Shown here piece by piece: positions 8,500 to 16,296 of a stretch of DNA of 64,000 nucleotides. This DNA is from Lachnospiraceae bacterium. Its GTDB lineage: Bacteria > Bacillota > Clostridia > Lachnospirales > Lachnospiraceae. A model generated the notes under the pieces. The model searched no databases and was not told where the DNA came from. It worked only from the letters and a program-made list of their open reading frames with translations. The stretch is taken from assembly GCA_017618075.1 (NCBI GenBank), contig JAFZUY010000024.1, positions 36,266-100,265 on the forward strand, read 5' to 3'. How positions within the stretch are numbered: the stretch's first letter is position 1; each line of letters opens with the position of its first letter. Made by a program: the position numbers and the translations under genes.

Positions 8500-9813
8500 A
8501 TGTCTCGTTCTTTAAATTCTTTAAAACGCATCAACTGGAAACTCTACAAAGCCCTTCTTTTGATGGGCTTATTTCCTGCGGTTTATACGACTGTCAGAAC
8601 ATTCTTTTTAGGGCAACTAGGTAGCGAATGGGCCTTTTCTATTGCAGGACAACTCTCATGGGTAAATTTGATATATGAGATAATGGATGAAGCGATTATT
8701 TTACCGCTTTTCTTTTTTATGGGCGCTTCGTGCGATAATAAGAAAGAGTTTTCAAATAAGTTTAAGACAGGTCTTATCACTTCAGGATTGATTTATGTTG
8801 TGCTTGGAACAATTGTGTTTGCGTTTGTAACACCGATGCTTAAGTTTATGGCTGCTTCTCCAGATATTATTTCTGAATCAGCAACATACATTCGTATCGA
8901 AAGTATCGCAAATATATTTGGGATTTTATATCGTTTTGCACTTGTTGCGCTGATTACTAGTGGCTCAAGCAAAGCGGTTTATATTATTACCGGAGTAAGA
9001 GCAATCCTAGCGATTATTTTCGATACGTTTTTAGTTTCGGAACTTCCGATTTCCTTAAAACTTGGAGTTAATGGTATTGGAATATCAAACATAATTGTTA
9101 ATTTGATTTTGTTTGTTATAGTTATCTTTATTCTCATAAAAGAAGGCTATTCAATATTTTCTAAAGAAAAGATGTCTTTCTCCTGGATGAAGGGATTTGT
9201 TAGGATTGGCGGAATATCCGGACTTGAATCTTTTATCAGGAATATAGCGTATATGATGATGGTCTCCAGAATGGTAAACATGGTTGGAGAGCAGGGTACT
9301 TATTGGGTAGCAAATAACTTTATCTGGGGATGGCTGCTTTTGCCTGTATTGCAACTTGGTGAACTGATAAAGCAGGAAGTTTCTAAAGACAAAAATGCAA
9401 TAATAGAAAACAGTCTAGGTTATCATATAACGACAGCAATTATCTGTTCTTCGTGGTTTGTTCTGATACCTTTATACAAGCCTTTTATGAAGTATGCTTT
9501 GGGCCATGACGATGTCGATAAGCTTTTTACCCTTGTAATGGTTTTGCTTGGATTTTACGTGCTATATGCATTCCAGAATGTTTTTGATGCAACATTCTAT
9601 GGTGTAGGAAAAACCAATTATATGCTGTTCGAATCTGTAGTTACAAATTCGATTTATTATGGTGGATTTTTCATTGCATATCTTACAGGATTGTGGACGC
9701 CGAGTCTTATCGGAATAGCAATAATGTTTGGTGTTGGCAATGCATTTGACAGCATGGTATCATTAGGTGCATACATTTTTATGCGAAGGAGAATGAAGAA
9801 CGAAAATGGATAA
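8500..9813 (+). CDS. MATE-family multidrug/solute exporter
   Basis: A 437-aa polytopic membrane protein with about 12 hydrophobic segments and the MATE-type two-lobed pattern (for example the YIRIESIANIFGILYRFALV segment near 130-150). Family members use proton or sodium gradients to export drugs or metabolites from the cytoplasm. It starts 17 bases after the preceding gene with a poor ribosome site, so it may depend on readthrough from that gene. Its last 8 bases overlap the following small gene. The substrate is unknown. Confidence 0.85.
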   Translation: MSRSLNSLKRINWKLYKALLLMGLFPAVYTTVRTFFLGQLGSEWAFSIAGQLSWVNLIYEIMDEAIILPLFFFMGASCDNKKEFSNKFKTGLITSGLIYVVLGTIVFAFVTPMLKFMAASPDIISESATYIRIESIANIFGILYRFALVALITSGSSKAVYIITGVRAILAIIFDTFLVSELPISLKLGVNGIGISNIIVNLILFVIVIFILIKEGYSIFSKEKMSFSWMKGFVRIGGISGLESFIRNIAYMMMVSRMVNMVGEQGTYWVANNFIWGWLLLPVLQLGELIKQEVSKDKNAIIENSLGYHITTAIICSSWFVLIPLYKPFMKYALGHDDVDKLFTLVMVLLGFYVLYAFQNVFDATFYGVGKTNYMLFESVVTNSIYYGGFFIAYLTGLWTPSLIGIAIMFGVGNAFDSMVSLGAYIFMRRRMKNENG

Positions 9814-10006
9814 CGAATCATACTTAATAAAAGACACAACGAAAGAAGAACGCATAGCACTCATAAAATCATGGATTCCCGACGACGAAGTCATGGACGC
9901 GGAAGGTGCACCGAATCTGTGGGATTTGTATGCAGATTATATTAACGGCACAAAAGAGATTGCTGAATGCAATGCTGCGTTTAAAACAGATTATTTATCG
10001 GAATAA
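9806..10006 (+). CDS. Small acidic hypothetical protein
   Basis: A 66-aa acidic protein (MDNESYLIKDTTKEER...) whose ATG lies inside the end of the MATE gene, preceded by GAAGGAGAATGAAG-like purine-rich sequence. The 8-base overlap implies translational coupling. It contains a helical pattern with WIPDDEV and NLWDLYADY segments but no motif I recognise. The transcription unit ends at the terminator 34 bases downstream. Confidence 0.65.
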   Translation: MDNESYLIKDTTKEERIALIKSWIPDDEVMDAEGAPNLWDLYADYINGTKEIAECNAAFKTDYLSE

Positions 10007-10039
10007 GAAATTCTTTCTTTTGACATCCAAGAATCCCCT

Positions 10040-10068
10040 AAAACAGCCACTTTGAGGGCTGTTTTTTT
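10040..10068 (+). terminator. Intrinsic terminator
   Basis: AAAACAGCC (10040-10048) pairs with GGCTGTTTT (10057-10065) around a short loop, followed by T residues. Confidence 0.9.
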
Positions 10069-10175
10069 ATTTTGAAAAATTATTTTTCGTGATTATTAAC
10101 AAACTTTATTTTTTGGCTGTTTTTATATTGATTTAAGTATTTTAGGATGTTACGATACAATCAAATTCAGGACTT

Positions 10176-10259
10176 CTAACGTCGGATTCCCGACGCCGAT
10201 ATATAGCCCGTATTTATCGGATTTTCCTGCTAACAATTAAATATTTTAATTAGCAGGAG
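10176..10259. repeat. Cluster of inverted repeats before the Rpn gene
   Basis: CGTCGG-attc-CCGACG forms a short hairpin near 10180-10195. CCTGCTAA (10226-10233) pairs with TTAGCAGG (10250-10257), with AATTAAA/TTTAATT inside extending it to a near-perfect stem. These occupy the leader of the Rpn-type nuclease gene and could be a regulatory leader or element ends. Confidence 0.6.
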
Positions 10260-10291
10260 AGCCGCCAGCCTCCTGCATAAAGGAGGTTACA

Positions 10292-11170
10292 ATGGCAGAT
10301 GATAAAAACTATAATGATGGAAACAGAGAGTATCGGAGCGATTTATTTTCGATGCTTTTGAATGAAAAAGAATATGCACTGGATGTTTACAATGCGGTAA
10401 ACAATTCAGAATATGATAATCCCGATGATATTGAGATTATTACTCTTGAGCATGGTGTTTCTCTTTCGATAAGAAATGATGCTTCTTTTGTGCTTGATAT
10501 GAGCGCTAACTATTATGAGCATCAGTCGACATACAATCCCAATATGCCTTTAAGAAATCTGATTTATTTCGTAGAGGATATAAGAAGAAAAGTTGAGAAG
10601 GAAGACAGAAATCTGTTTGGAAAAGCAAAGATAAAAATACCAACACCACACTTTGTTGTATTCTATAACGGAGAAGAGAAAAGACCTGAGGTGGAAATAC
10701 AGAAGCTTTCGACATCTTTTTGCAAAGAAACGGATGAACCGGAACTTGAAGTAATATGTAAAGTATATAACATAACCCCAGGGAATAATAGGGAACTTTT
10801 AAAGAAGACTGAAGTGCTCAGGTCTTATGCATATATAGTTGAAAATGTTAAAGACAAAATAAAAACAATGTCTTTGAAAGATGCAATTCATACTACGATA
10901 GACGAATGCATATCAAAAGGAATTTTGAGTGATTTTCTCTCAAAGAACCGCAGAAAGGTGGAGAAAGTTATGAATTTGGATTTTACATTTGAAAGACAGA
11001 TTGAACTTACCAGAAAAGAAGAAAGAGAACTTGGCCGTACGGAAGGACGCGAAGAAGGCCGTATCGAAAGTGTATTATCTTTGTTAAGGAAAGGAAAGAT
11101 TACTCTTTCTGAAGCTGCAGAAGAGATAGGAACAGACGAAGATAAGGTTAAAGAATTACTTGGAAATTAG
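10292..11170 (+). CDS. Rpn-family PD-(D/E)XK nuclease/transposase
   Basis: A 292-aa protein of the Rpn (recombination-promoting nuclease, PDDEXK transposase) family common in Lachnospiraceae. Diagnostic parts are YYEHQSTYNPNMPLR near residues 74-88, a central nuclease domain, and a C-terminal Glu/Arg-rich helix (REEGRIES region near 250) followed by a small helical motif with an SEAAEEIGTDEDKVKELL repeat-like end. Members nick or cut DNA and promote RecA-independent recombination. AAAGGAGG precedes the ATG. A second member lies at 48578-49402; the two share the same domain plan. Confidence 0.85.
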   Translation: MADDKNYNDGNREYRSDLFSMLLNEKEYALDVYNAVNNSEYDNPDDIEIITLEHGVSLSIRNDASFVLDMSANYYEHQSTYNPNMPLRNLIYFVEDIRRKVEKEDRNLFGKAKIKIPTPHFVVFYNGEEKRPEVEIQKLSTSFCKETDEPELEVICKVYNITPGNNRELLKKTEVLRSYAYIVENVKDKIKTMSLKDAIHTTIDECISKGILSDFLSKNRRKVEKVMNLDFTFERQIELTRKEERELGRTEGREEGRIESVLSLLRKGKITLSEAAEEIGTDEDKVKELLGN

Positions 11171-11207
11171 GCAAGGGATTGCGATATATCCGAGTGTAAG
11201 GAAAAAA

Positions 11208-11264
11208 TGTTTTTTAAGAAGGAGCCTGATTTTGTGTACAGGCAGCTTCTGGATTTAAGATAAA
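11208..11264 (+). pseudogene. Possible coding remnant (18 codons)
   Basis: A short open frame (MFFKKEPDFVYRQLLDLR) stands alone between the Rpn gene and a terminator. AAGGAAA precedes it, but such a short piece may be the tail of a lost gene. Support is weak. Confidence 0.25.
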
Positions 11265-11265
11265 A

Positions 11266-11300
11266 AGAGCTTCAGCCGAGAGGACTGAAGCTTAAATTTT
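11266..11300 (+). terminator. Intrinsic terminator
   Basis: AGCTTCAG pairs with CTGAAGCT over a short loop (about 11269-11292), flanked by A residues before and AAATTTT after. Confidence 0.75.
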
Positions 11301-11301
11301 G

Positions 11302-11310
11302 TGGTATAAT
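11302..11310 (+). promoter_or_regulatory. Extended -10 promoter
   Basis: TGGTATAAT, a perfect TGn-TATAAT, lies 30 bases before the 191-aa membrane-anchored protein and directly after a terminator. Confidence 0.7.
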
Positions 11311-11339
11311 ATTCATGCTAAAAGAAAGGAAGATGTGAC

Positions 11340-11915
11340 ATGAGTGACAGACATAAAAGAAAATTAAGAGTTATTTTGATAGCCGGAATTATTTTTGCGG
11401 TTCTTTTTATAGGAGTGGCAGTTTTACGAGTAATAAGAATCAGCGCCGGCATTAAGAAAATGAAGGAAGAAGCGGCAGTTTATGAGACGCAGGTTAAGGA
11501 GCAGCAGAGCACAGAAACGCCCATAAAATCAGCAGACCCCGAAGAGAAAGAACCTGACGAAACTCCCGCAGAACCCGAAGAAACGGAGCCTCTTGAGGAC
11601 ATTGGCGAAAACTATTCTAAAGAAGTTACAGAAGATGACGTGGTGTTTGATGAAGAGACAGGCATACAATATGCCAAAAATCAGCTTCTAATCAGTTGCG
11701 ACATAGGTGTGCCCAAGGAACTTATGCAGGATGTTTGTAACGAAATAGATGCTGAGATTGTTGGTTATATAGAGATTACAAGCGATTTCCAGATAGAGTT
11801 TAAGGAAGATAAAACATTCGAAGAATTGGAAGCGATGATGATTGAGTTACCGGAGAAGTATGATTTTATCAGAGGAGCTTCTTTTAATATGGTTTCCGAA
11901 ATAGGCATTGATTAA
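11340..11915 (+). CDS. Membrane-anchored protein with subtilase-prodomain-like tail
   Basis: A 191-aa protein: one membrane segment (about 9-30), an acidic Pro/Glu-rich spacer (about 45-95), and a C-terminal domain (about 110-188) with the beta-alpha-beta pattern of fervidolysin-like or inhibitor-I9 prodomains (QLLISCDIG... and a final ...YDFIRGASFN). In proteases this unit chaperones and then inhibits the catalytic domain, yet no protease domain follows here. Topology puts the domain outside the cell. It could inhibit a protease encoded elsewhere. It lies 17 bases before the Smr gene. Confidence 0.6.
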   Translation: MSDRHKRKLRVILIAGIIFAVLFIGVAVLRVIRISAGIKKMKEEAAVYETQVKEQQSTETPIKSADPEEKEPDETPAEPEETEPLEDIGENYSKEVTEDDVVFDEETGIQYAKNQLLISCDIGVPKELMQDVCNEIDAEIVGYIEITSDFQIEFKEDKTFEELEAMMIELPEKYDFIRGASFNMVSEIGID

Positions 11916-11932
11916 CGCATTTAAGGAGCATT

Positions 11933-12190
11933 ATGAAATTAACATCCGGAATAATCGAAATCGATCTTCACGGACTGCGTGTCGAAGAGGCGGTGCAGAA
12001 GGCGGAAGATGCGGTCAGAAAGGCCCCGTCTTCGGTGTATATCATTCGCCTGATTCACGGATATCACAGAGGTACCGGAATCCGCGAAGCCGTTGAATAT
12101 GAGTTCTCCAACGGGCGAAATCCGAAGGTCAAACGCGTCCGCCCGGGCAGCAATCCGGGGATTACAGAGCTGATTTTACGAGAATTTTAA
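11933..12190 (+). CDS. Single-domain Smr protein
   Basis: An 85-aa Smr (small MutS-related) domain. IDLHGLRVEEA near residue 10 and IHGYHRGTGIREAV near 42 are the two signature motifs (DLHG and HGxGxG-like). Smr domains nick DNA or cleave RNA and often work in recombination control or ribosome rescue. AAGGAG sits 6 bases before the ATG. It follows the prodomain-like protein closely. A degenerate relative occurs at 26353-26646. Confidence 0.85.
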   Translation: MKLTSGIIEIDLHGLRVEEAVQKAEDAVRKAPSSVYIIRLIHGYHRGTGIREAVEYEFSNGRNPKVKRVRPGSNPGITELILREF

Positions 12191-12274
12191 ATAACCACCA
12201 TAAAAGAATCAGCCCTCATGCGTGTATTTTACGAGAAGGGCAAATTATGCCCTAAAAACAAGGGGGAATTAAAG

Positions 12275-12955
12275 ATGAAAACAAAGACAAGTTTGCTGAT
12301 TGCACTAATCACTGCAATAATGTTCGTTATGACCGGTTGCAGTTCCAAAGCCGTAAATGCAATAACCGAAACAACGCCCGATACTGCTTTTAAGGAGGTA
12401 AGGGTCGGACAGGTCGGCAATCACATTTATATCGAGGAAGATTTCTGCGAAAAAAGAAATCGTGAAGATCAGAAAAAGGAAATTATGGCGGCTCTTGAGG
12501 AAGCGGATAAGCTGATTGATGAGGATATGTATGTTTACGGCGTGTCCGAAAGCTTCGATAAAAGCGGATACAGTTTTAACGCAGACAGATATGTAAAAGG
12601 TGTGGATATTACCGACGCCAAAGCAAGATGCGATTGTAAAGACGGAGTATACACATGGAAATCATCCAGTGGCGGCACATATACGAAGCAGGACATCGAC
12701 ATTGATACAAGCAAAGTAATTCCCGCCGAGAATCTTTACAACAAGGTGTTTAAACTTGCCACGGATCATAAAAAAGAAATGATTCTATTTGACGAGGAGA
12801 ATTTTCAGATTCGCGGCGAATATACCCTCAGGTATACTGAAGGGCGTGGGTTGTATTACTTTTTTGGAATCTATGATTATAGCAGTGTGCAGGTTGATGC
12901 AACCACAGGCGATATACTTGAATATTATTTCTTTAATGGATTATATATAGACTGA
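12275..12955 (+). CDS. Lipoprotein of unknown function
   Basis: A 226-aa secreted lipoprotein. I chose the ATG at 12275 because GGGGGAAT precedes it and it begins a classic lipoprotein signal (basic start, hydrophobic core, lipobox VMTGC with the cysteine at about residue 22). An upstream in-frame start would add a non-signal extension. The mature part is acidic and tyrosine-rich and ends with a GIYDYSSVQVDATTGDILEY segment that resembles PepSY-like folds, though I would not assign it. A GGGCA/TGCCC hairpin lies just before the ribosome site. Confidence 0.75.
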   Translation: MKTKTSLLIALITAIMFVMTGCSSKAVNAITETTPDTAFKEVRVGQVGNHIYIEEDFCEKRNREDQKKEIMAALEEADKLIDEDMYVYGVSESFDKSGYSFNADRYVKGVDITDAKARCDCKDGVYTWKSSSGGTYTKQDIDIDTSKVIPAENLYNKVFKLATDHKKEMILFDEENFQIRGEYTLRYTEGRGLYYFFGIYDYSSVQVDATTGDILEYYFFNGLYID

Positions 12956-12964
12956 AAGACAGTT

Positions 12965-12992
12965 AAGGCCCACTTCGGTGGGCTTTTTTTTA
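12965..12992 (+). terminator. Intrinsic terminator
   Basis: AAGGCCCAC-ttcg-GTGGGCTT forms a strong stem with a TTCG tetraloop, followed by a long T-run. Confidence 0.95.
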
Positions 12993-13106
12993 TTGAGAAT
13001 ATTGACAGCAAACAACAAAAGGAGTATCTTAAAAACAAGGAAACAAAGAAAAACTGCAAACAAGGAAACAAGGAAATATAAATAATTTTGAATGGAGGGT
13101 GAAAAT

Positions 13107-13466
13107 ATGTCAGTAGCAGTTGTTCCGCAGCAGAAGAGAGTAACAATATCTTCAAAGCGTCAATTTACGATTCCTCAGAGATTTTTTACTGAATTGGGAT
13201 TTGACAAAGAAGCTGTTTGTACAATGGCTGAAGGAATGCTCATCATTGAGCCGGCGAAAGAAGTAAGCAACAGTGAGTTTTCTGAGCAGATTCTTGCAGA
13301 TTTGATAGCCGAAGGTTATGAAGGCCAGGATTTACTCATCGAATTCAAAAACAGACAGTCAAAGATCCGTCCTGCGGTCGAGAGATTAATAAAAATGGCA
13401 AAGGATGCGGCCAATGGAATTGGCGAGTATGCGGCATTTGATGAAGTATTTGGAGGTTCGGATTGA
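13107..13466 (+). CDS. AbrB/SpoVT-type antitoxin
   Basis: A 119-aa protein. The N-terminal 50 residues are a swapped-hairpin AbrB DNA-binding domain (VTISSKRQFTIPQRFF, then LIIEPAKEV). The C-terminal half is helical and would bind the toxin. The ATG at 13107 follows GGAGGG by 7 bases; the upstream in-frame ATG overlaps the ribosome site itself and is rejected. The stop codon overlaps the ATG of the next gene (TGATG), the usual toxin-antitoxin arrangement. Such proteins normally repress their own promoter. Confidence 0.85.
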   Translation: MSVAVVPQQKRVTISSKRQFTIPQRFFTELGFDKEAVCTMAEGMLIIEPAKEVSNSEFSEQILADLIAEGYEGQDLLIEFKNRQSKIRPAVERLIKMAKDAANGIGEYAAFDEVFGGSD

Positions 13467-13774
13467 TGGCAGAGGTTATTTTTCTTCCGCCCGCAATCAA
13501 ATTTTTTAAAAAACTAAAAGATAAAAAATTAAAAAGTTTATACGAAAATGCTATTAAGAAAATCAGCGATGATCCTAATATTGGCGTGATGAAACATGGC
13601 GATTTAGAGGGTATATTTGGGTATGATATTTATTACAATCGTATAAACTATGAACTGGCTTACAGATTAGAAGAACGTGTATCGGCCGAATCCGGAAAGA
13701 CCGAAATAGTTATCATAATAATGGCCGGTACACGAGAAAACTTTTATGATGAATTAAAAAGATACATAAAATAA
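13466..13774 (+). CDS. RelE/ParE-type toxin
   Basis: A 102-aa basic protein of the RelE/ParE fold: an N-terminal helix pair rich in lysine (AIKFFKKLKDKKLKSLYENA), GYDIYYNRINYELAYRLEE strands and a C-terminal strand/helix with GTRENFYDELKRYIK. RelE-type members cut ribosome-bound mRNA, ParE-type members poison gyrase; sequence alone does not decide. The overlap with the AbrB-type antitoxin supports a type II toxin-antitoxin operon. Confidence 0.8.
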   Translation: MAEVIFLPPAIKFFKKLKDKKLKSLYENAIKKISDDPNIGVMKHGDLEGIFGYDIYYNRINYELAYRLEERVSAESGKTEIVIIIMAGTRENFYDELKRYIK

Positions 13775-13869
13775 TAATTCCTAAAACGTTCTGGTATCAC
13801 TGATTTTTTCTTATATTTTTCCCAAGAAACAAAAATCTAATATCATAAAAAACATAGTAAAATTGCCTC

Positions 13870-13898
13870 TTTACAAACCCGAACAAATGTTCTATTAT
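13870..13898 (+). promoter_or_regulatory. Promoter with embedded LexA (SOS) box
   Basis: TTTACA (13870-13875), 17 bases, TATTAT (13893-13898). The spacer contains CGAACAAATGTTCT (13880-13893), which matches the Gram-positive LexA box (CGAAC-n4-GTTCG) at 13 of 14 positions when the four spacer bases are free. LexA binding here would block the promoter until DNA damage. Confidence 0.75.
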
Positions 13899-13925
13899 AC
13901 ATATACACAAAAAAGAGGTGGGGCT

Positions 13926-14207
13926 ATGTTACCGGTAAAGGCGGATGTAATATGCCTGCATACGAAAGACGGAAATATAGTGCCTTTGAGGATCAGAGTG
14001 GCTGACGAGGATGGACTGTTGCAGGCATATTCGATAAAAGAATATAAAGACGTGTCACATCAGGGTGCGAGGACAATGCCCGACGGGCTTATTGTCACGA
14101 ACAACACCCTTAATTTTGAGTGCAAAATTGTCGTGTTCGGCCAGGAAAAAAGAGTTCGTCTCTACAGCAACCCGCCGTATCTTGAATGGAAGATGACACA
14201 TCAGTAA
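13926..14207 (+). CDS. Hypothetical protein under a LexA box
   Basis: A 93-aa protein, mostly beta-strand, starting MLPVKADVICLHTKDG. The ATG at 13926 follows GAGGTGGGG; an earlier in-frame start would overlap the promoter and LexA box. No membrane segment or catalytic motif is visible. The LexA box in its promoter suggests induction by DNA damage, so a part in SOS mutagenesis or prophage-like responses is likely, but the protein family is not known to me. A short terminator-like sequence (GACTCTTcggAGTC then T-run) follows at 14208-14230. Confidence 0.7.
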   Translation: MLPVKADVICLHTKDGNIVPLRIRVADEDGLLQAYSIKEYKDVSHQGARTMPDGLIVTNNTLNFECKIVVFGQEKRVRLYSNPPYLEWKMTHQ

Positions 14208-14230
14208 AGACTCTTCGGAGTCTTTTTTTA
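14208..14230 (+). terminator. Intrinsic terminator
   Basis: AAAGACTC-ttc-gGAGTCTTT forms a compact hairpin with a T-run directly after the LexA-box gene. Confidence 0.75.
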
Positions 14231-14287
14231 TTGCAGGTTTGCTATTCACATAATAACAATTCTCAAGATTGTTATTGTTTCGTTAAG

Positions 14288-14640
14288 AGTACTGCTCAGG
14301 TGAGAAAGAAGTGAAATTAGGCAGTACAAAAGCCATTCAAAGTACTGCCTAAAAGAGTAGAAATGGAAACAGGCAGTACAAAAGCCATTCAAAGTACTGC
14401 CTAAAAGAGTAGAAATGAAAACAGGCAGTACAAAAGCCATTCAAAGTACTGCCTGAAAGAGTAGAAATGGAAACAAGCAGTACAAAAGCCATTCAAAGTA
14501 CTGCCTGAAAGAGCAGAAGTGAAAACAAGCAGTACAAAAGCCATTCAAAGTACTGCCTGAAAGAGCAGAAATGGAAACAGGCAGTACAAAAGCCAATTAA
14601 AGTACTGCCTGAAAAATCAGAAGTGAAATTAGGCAGTACT
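14288..14640. repeat. 52-bp tandem array of hairpin units
   Basis: Units begin at 14319, 14371, 14423, 14475, 14527 and 14579, exactly 52 bp apart; a partial unit starts at 14631 and a half unit precedes the array. Each unit is a 9-bp inverted repeat AGGCAGTAC / GTACTGCCT around a conserved 14-base loop (AAAAGCCATTCAAA) and a 20-base linker (AAAAGAGTAGAAATGGAAAC). Stem and linker are both conserved; the few changes (G to A at stem position 2 in units 4 and 5) are not compensated. The period is not a multiple of 3, so it is non-coding. Confidence 0.95.
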
Positions 14641-14711
14641 CAATACTGTATAAAACCAAAATATGAATATTAATTAAAAAGATATAAGGGCGTTTTATGG
14701 GACATCGAACA

Positions 14712-14747
14712 GATTCTTTTATGATAGGATTTGATCATAAAAGAGTC
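14712..14747. repeat. Inverted repeat made of two CATAAAAGA motifs
   Basis: GATTCTTTTATGAT (from 14712) and ATCATAAAAGAGTC (to 14747) form a 14-bp arm pair with one G:T mismatch and an 8-base loop. It lies between the tandem array and the 40-aa Cys-rich gene. No T-run follows, so it is not a typical terminator. Confidence 0.8.
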
Positions 14748-14763
14748 GCACAAGGGGAAAGGC

Positions 14764-14886
14764 ATGAAAAAATTTATTTACTGGATAAAAAAGAACATAA
14801 AACGGGATAAGGGATGTAAAGGATTCTGTCTGAATTGTAAGTATTACGAAACATGTAAGGAAGACAATCCTTTTCAGAAACTTTGA
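14764..14886 (+). CDS. 40-aa cysteine-rich protein
   Basis: A 40-aa basic peptide (MKKFIYWIKKNIKRDKGC...) with four cysteines spaced C-x3-C-x2-C-x5-C (C18, C22, C25, C31), likely a metal-binding knuckle. GGGGAAAGGC precedes the ATG. Its amino-acid pattern GFCLNCKYYETCKEDNPF is typical of short conserved Clostridia proteins of unknown role. A related layout occurs in the 65-aa protein at 17733. A TGGTATAAT promoter for the next gene follows. Confidence 0.6.
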   Translation: MKKFIYWIKKNIKRDKGCKGFCLNCKYYETCKEDNPFQKL

Positions 14887-14916
14887 GTCCCTTATATCGC
14901 CCTTTAAGTAAAAATA

Positions 14917-14925
14917 TGGTATAAT
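14917..14925 (+). promoter_or_regulatory. Extended -10 promoter for the WYL regulator
   Basis: TGGTATAAT lies 53 bases before the WYL-regulator ATG. Confidence 0.65.
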
Positions 14926-14978
14926 GAATTATCTATTTGTATCTGTTGTCTTCAGTGTTCGAAATGGAGGTATTCATT

Positions 14979-15968
14979 ATGCCCAGCGGAAAGAATCAAA
15001 AGCTCAAACTCTGTTATTTATCCCAGATTATGCTGTCCAAAACCGATGAGGATCATCATCTGACAATGCCTGAAATTCATGGCTATCTGGAGGATTGTGG
15101 TGTTACGGCCGACAGAAAAGCGCTCTACAAGGATATGGAAGCGCTTAAGCATCTCGGTATTGATGTCAACGGCCAGAAAACCAGGGGCGGCGGATATGAT
15201 TATTATGTGGCCAGCAAGACGTTTGACGTGGCAGAGCTTAAACTGCTCGTAGATGCCATTCAGTCGTCGAAATTTATCACCGAGAAAAAGTCCAAAGACT
15301 TAATCGAAAAAGTCGGCACGCTGGCAAGCGAATACGAAGCAGAGCAGCTTAAAAGACAGGTGACCGTTCACGGCAGAGTAAAGACCATGAACGAGAGCAT
15401 TTACTATATCGTGGATGACATTCACAGAGCGATTCTTGAGAACAAGAAAATCTCTTTCGAATACATGAAGTGGAACGTCTCCAAAAAGATGGAAAAGCGC
15501 AAGGAAGGCCTCTACGTTGTAAGCCCCTGGGCGCTCACATGGGATGACGAAAATTATTACTTAATTGCCTTTGACGAGGAAGCAGGCAAGATCAAACACT
15601 ACCGTGTGGACAAGATGAAAGCCATCAAAATCGTCGAAGAAAAGCGTGAAGGACGTGCGGAATTCAGAGAATTCAATCTCGCGGAATATGCGAAGATGAG
15701 CTTTGGCATGTACGGCGGTGAAAAGACGCATGTAATCATCGCCTTCAAGGAAGAGATGGTAGGTGTGCTTTTGGACCGCTTCGGCACAGGCATTCCCGTA
15801 AAAGCAGCAAAGAAAGCCGGCTGGTACGAAACTGATGTTGAAGTGGCAGTATCGGATCAGTTTTTAGGATGGATATTTGCACTTGGCGACGGCGTGAAGA
15901 TTATCGGTCCGAGCAGGGTTGTAAAGCAGATGAAAGAGAAACTGGAGAACATCGGAGACCTTTATTAA
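14979..15968 (+). CDS. WYL-domain transcriptional regulator
   Basis: A 329-aa regulator: an N-terminal winged helix-turn-helix (about 1-75, with DRKALYKDMEALKHLG), a linker, and a WYL domain at about 145-215 (WALTWDDENYYLIAFDEE, then IKHYRVDKM) with a C-terminal WCX-like extension. WYL regulators sense ligands, sometimes nucleic acids or cyclic nucleotides, and several control defence loci. The ATG at 14979 follows GGAGG by 8 bases; an earlier in-frame ATG lacks a site. The nearest accessory genes are the ATPase and macrodomain genes downstream. The target is not known. Confidence 0.85.
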   Translation: MPSGKNQKLKLCYLSQIMLSKTDEDHHLTMPEIHGYLEDCGVTADRKALYKDMEALKHLGIDVNGQKTRGGGYDYYVASKTFDVAELKLLVDAIQSSKFITEKKSKDLIEKVGTLASEYEAEQLKRQVTVHGRVKTMNESIYYIVDDIHRAILENKKISFEYMKWNVSKKMEKRKEGLYVVSPWALTWDDENYYLIAFDEEAGKIKHYRVDKMKAIKIVEEKREGRAEFREFNLAEYAKMSFGMYGGEKTHVIIAFKEEMVGVLLDRFGTGIPVKAAKKAGWYETDVEVAVSDQFLGWIFALGDGVKIIGPSRVVKQMKEKLENIGDLY

Positions 15969-15972
15969 AATC

Positions 15973-16020
15973 GAACCAGAGGGACGGTTCTTCTGGTCCT
16001 TTTTGAACCAGGGGGACAGA
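15973..16020. repeat. GGGACGG hairpin repeat / terminator
   Basis: ACCAGAGGGACGGTTCTTCTGGTCC forms an ACCAGA/TCTGGT hairpin with a T-run, so it can end the WYL transcript. A second partial copy (GAACCAGGGGGACAGACC) follows directly. Confidence 0.75.
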
Positions 16021-16065
16021 CCTTCATTCTTTCGTCGATGATGTTTTTTAAGAAAGGAGGCTCGC

Positions 16066-16287
16066 ATGGGCTTATTTGGCGGTCTGTTTGAAGATGAAAA
16101 ACCACAAGGCAATTACGATTATAAAAGACTCAGACGGGACCTTGAAAACGAATATGCTGCGCAGAGTGCGACATTCTCGGGCGGATTCGGTTTCTGCCAG
16201 ATGATTGATGCTTCAAAGGCGAGCGATGAAGAACTTCTGAAGATGGCGAAGAGAGAAGGCATAAACCTTAACAAATACAAGAAATGA
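16066..16287 (+). CDS. Small hypothetical protein
   Basis: A 73-aa protein starting MGLFGGLFEDEKPQGNYDYK. AAAGGAGG lies 7 bases before the ATG. The N-terminus is glycine-rich and hydrophobic; the rest is charged and ends KASDEELLKMAKREGINLNKY, a helix-turn-like tail. It precedes the ATPase gene by 9 bases and is probably in its operon. Not recognised. Confidence 0.7.
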   Translation: MGLFGGLFEDEKPQGNYDYKRLRRDLENEYAAQSATFSGGFGFCQMIDASKASDEELLKMAKREGINLNKYKK

Positions 16288-16296
16288 GAGACCTAA

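Noticed and set aside
14288-14640. CRISPR array
   Set aside because: The pieces between the palindromes are themselves conserved, so there are no variable spacers, and no cas genes are near.
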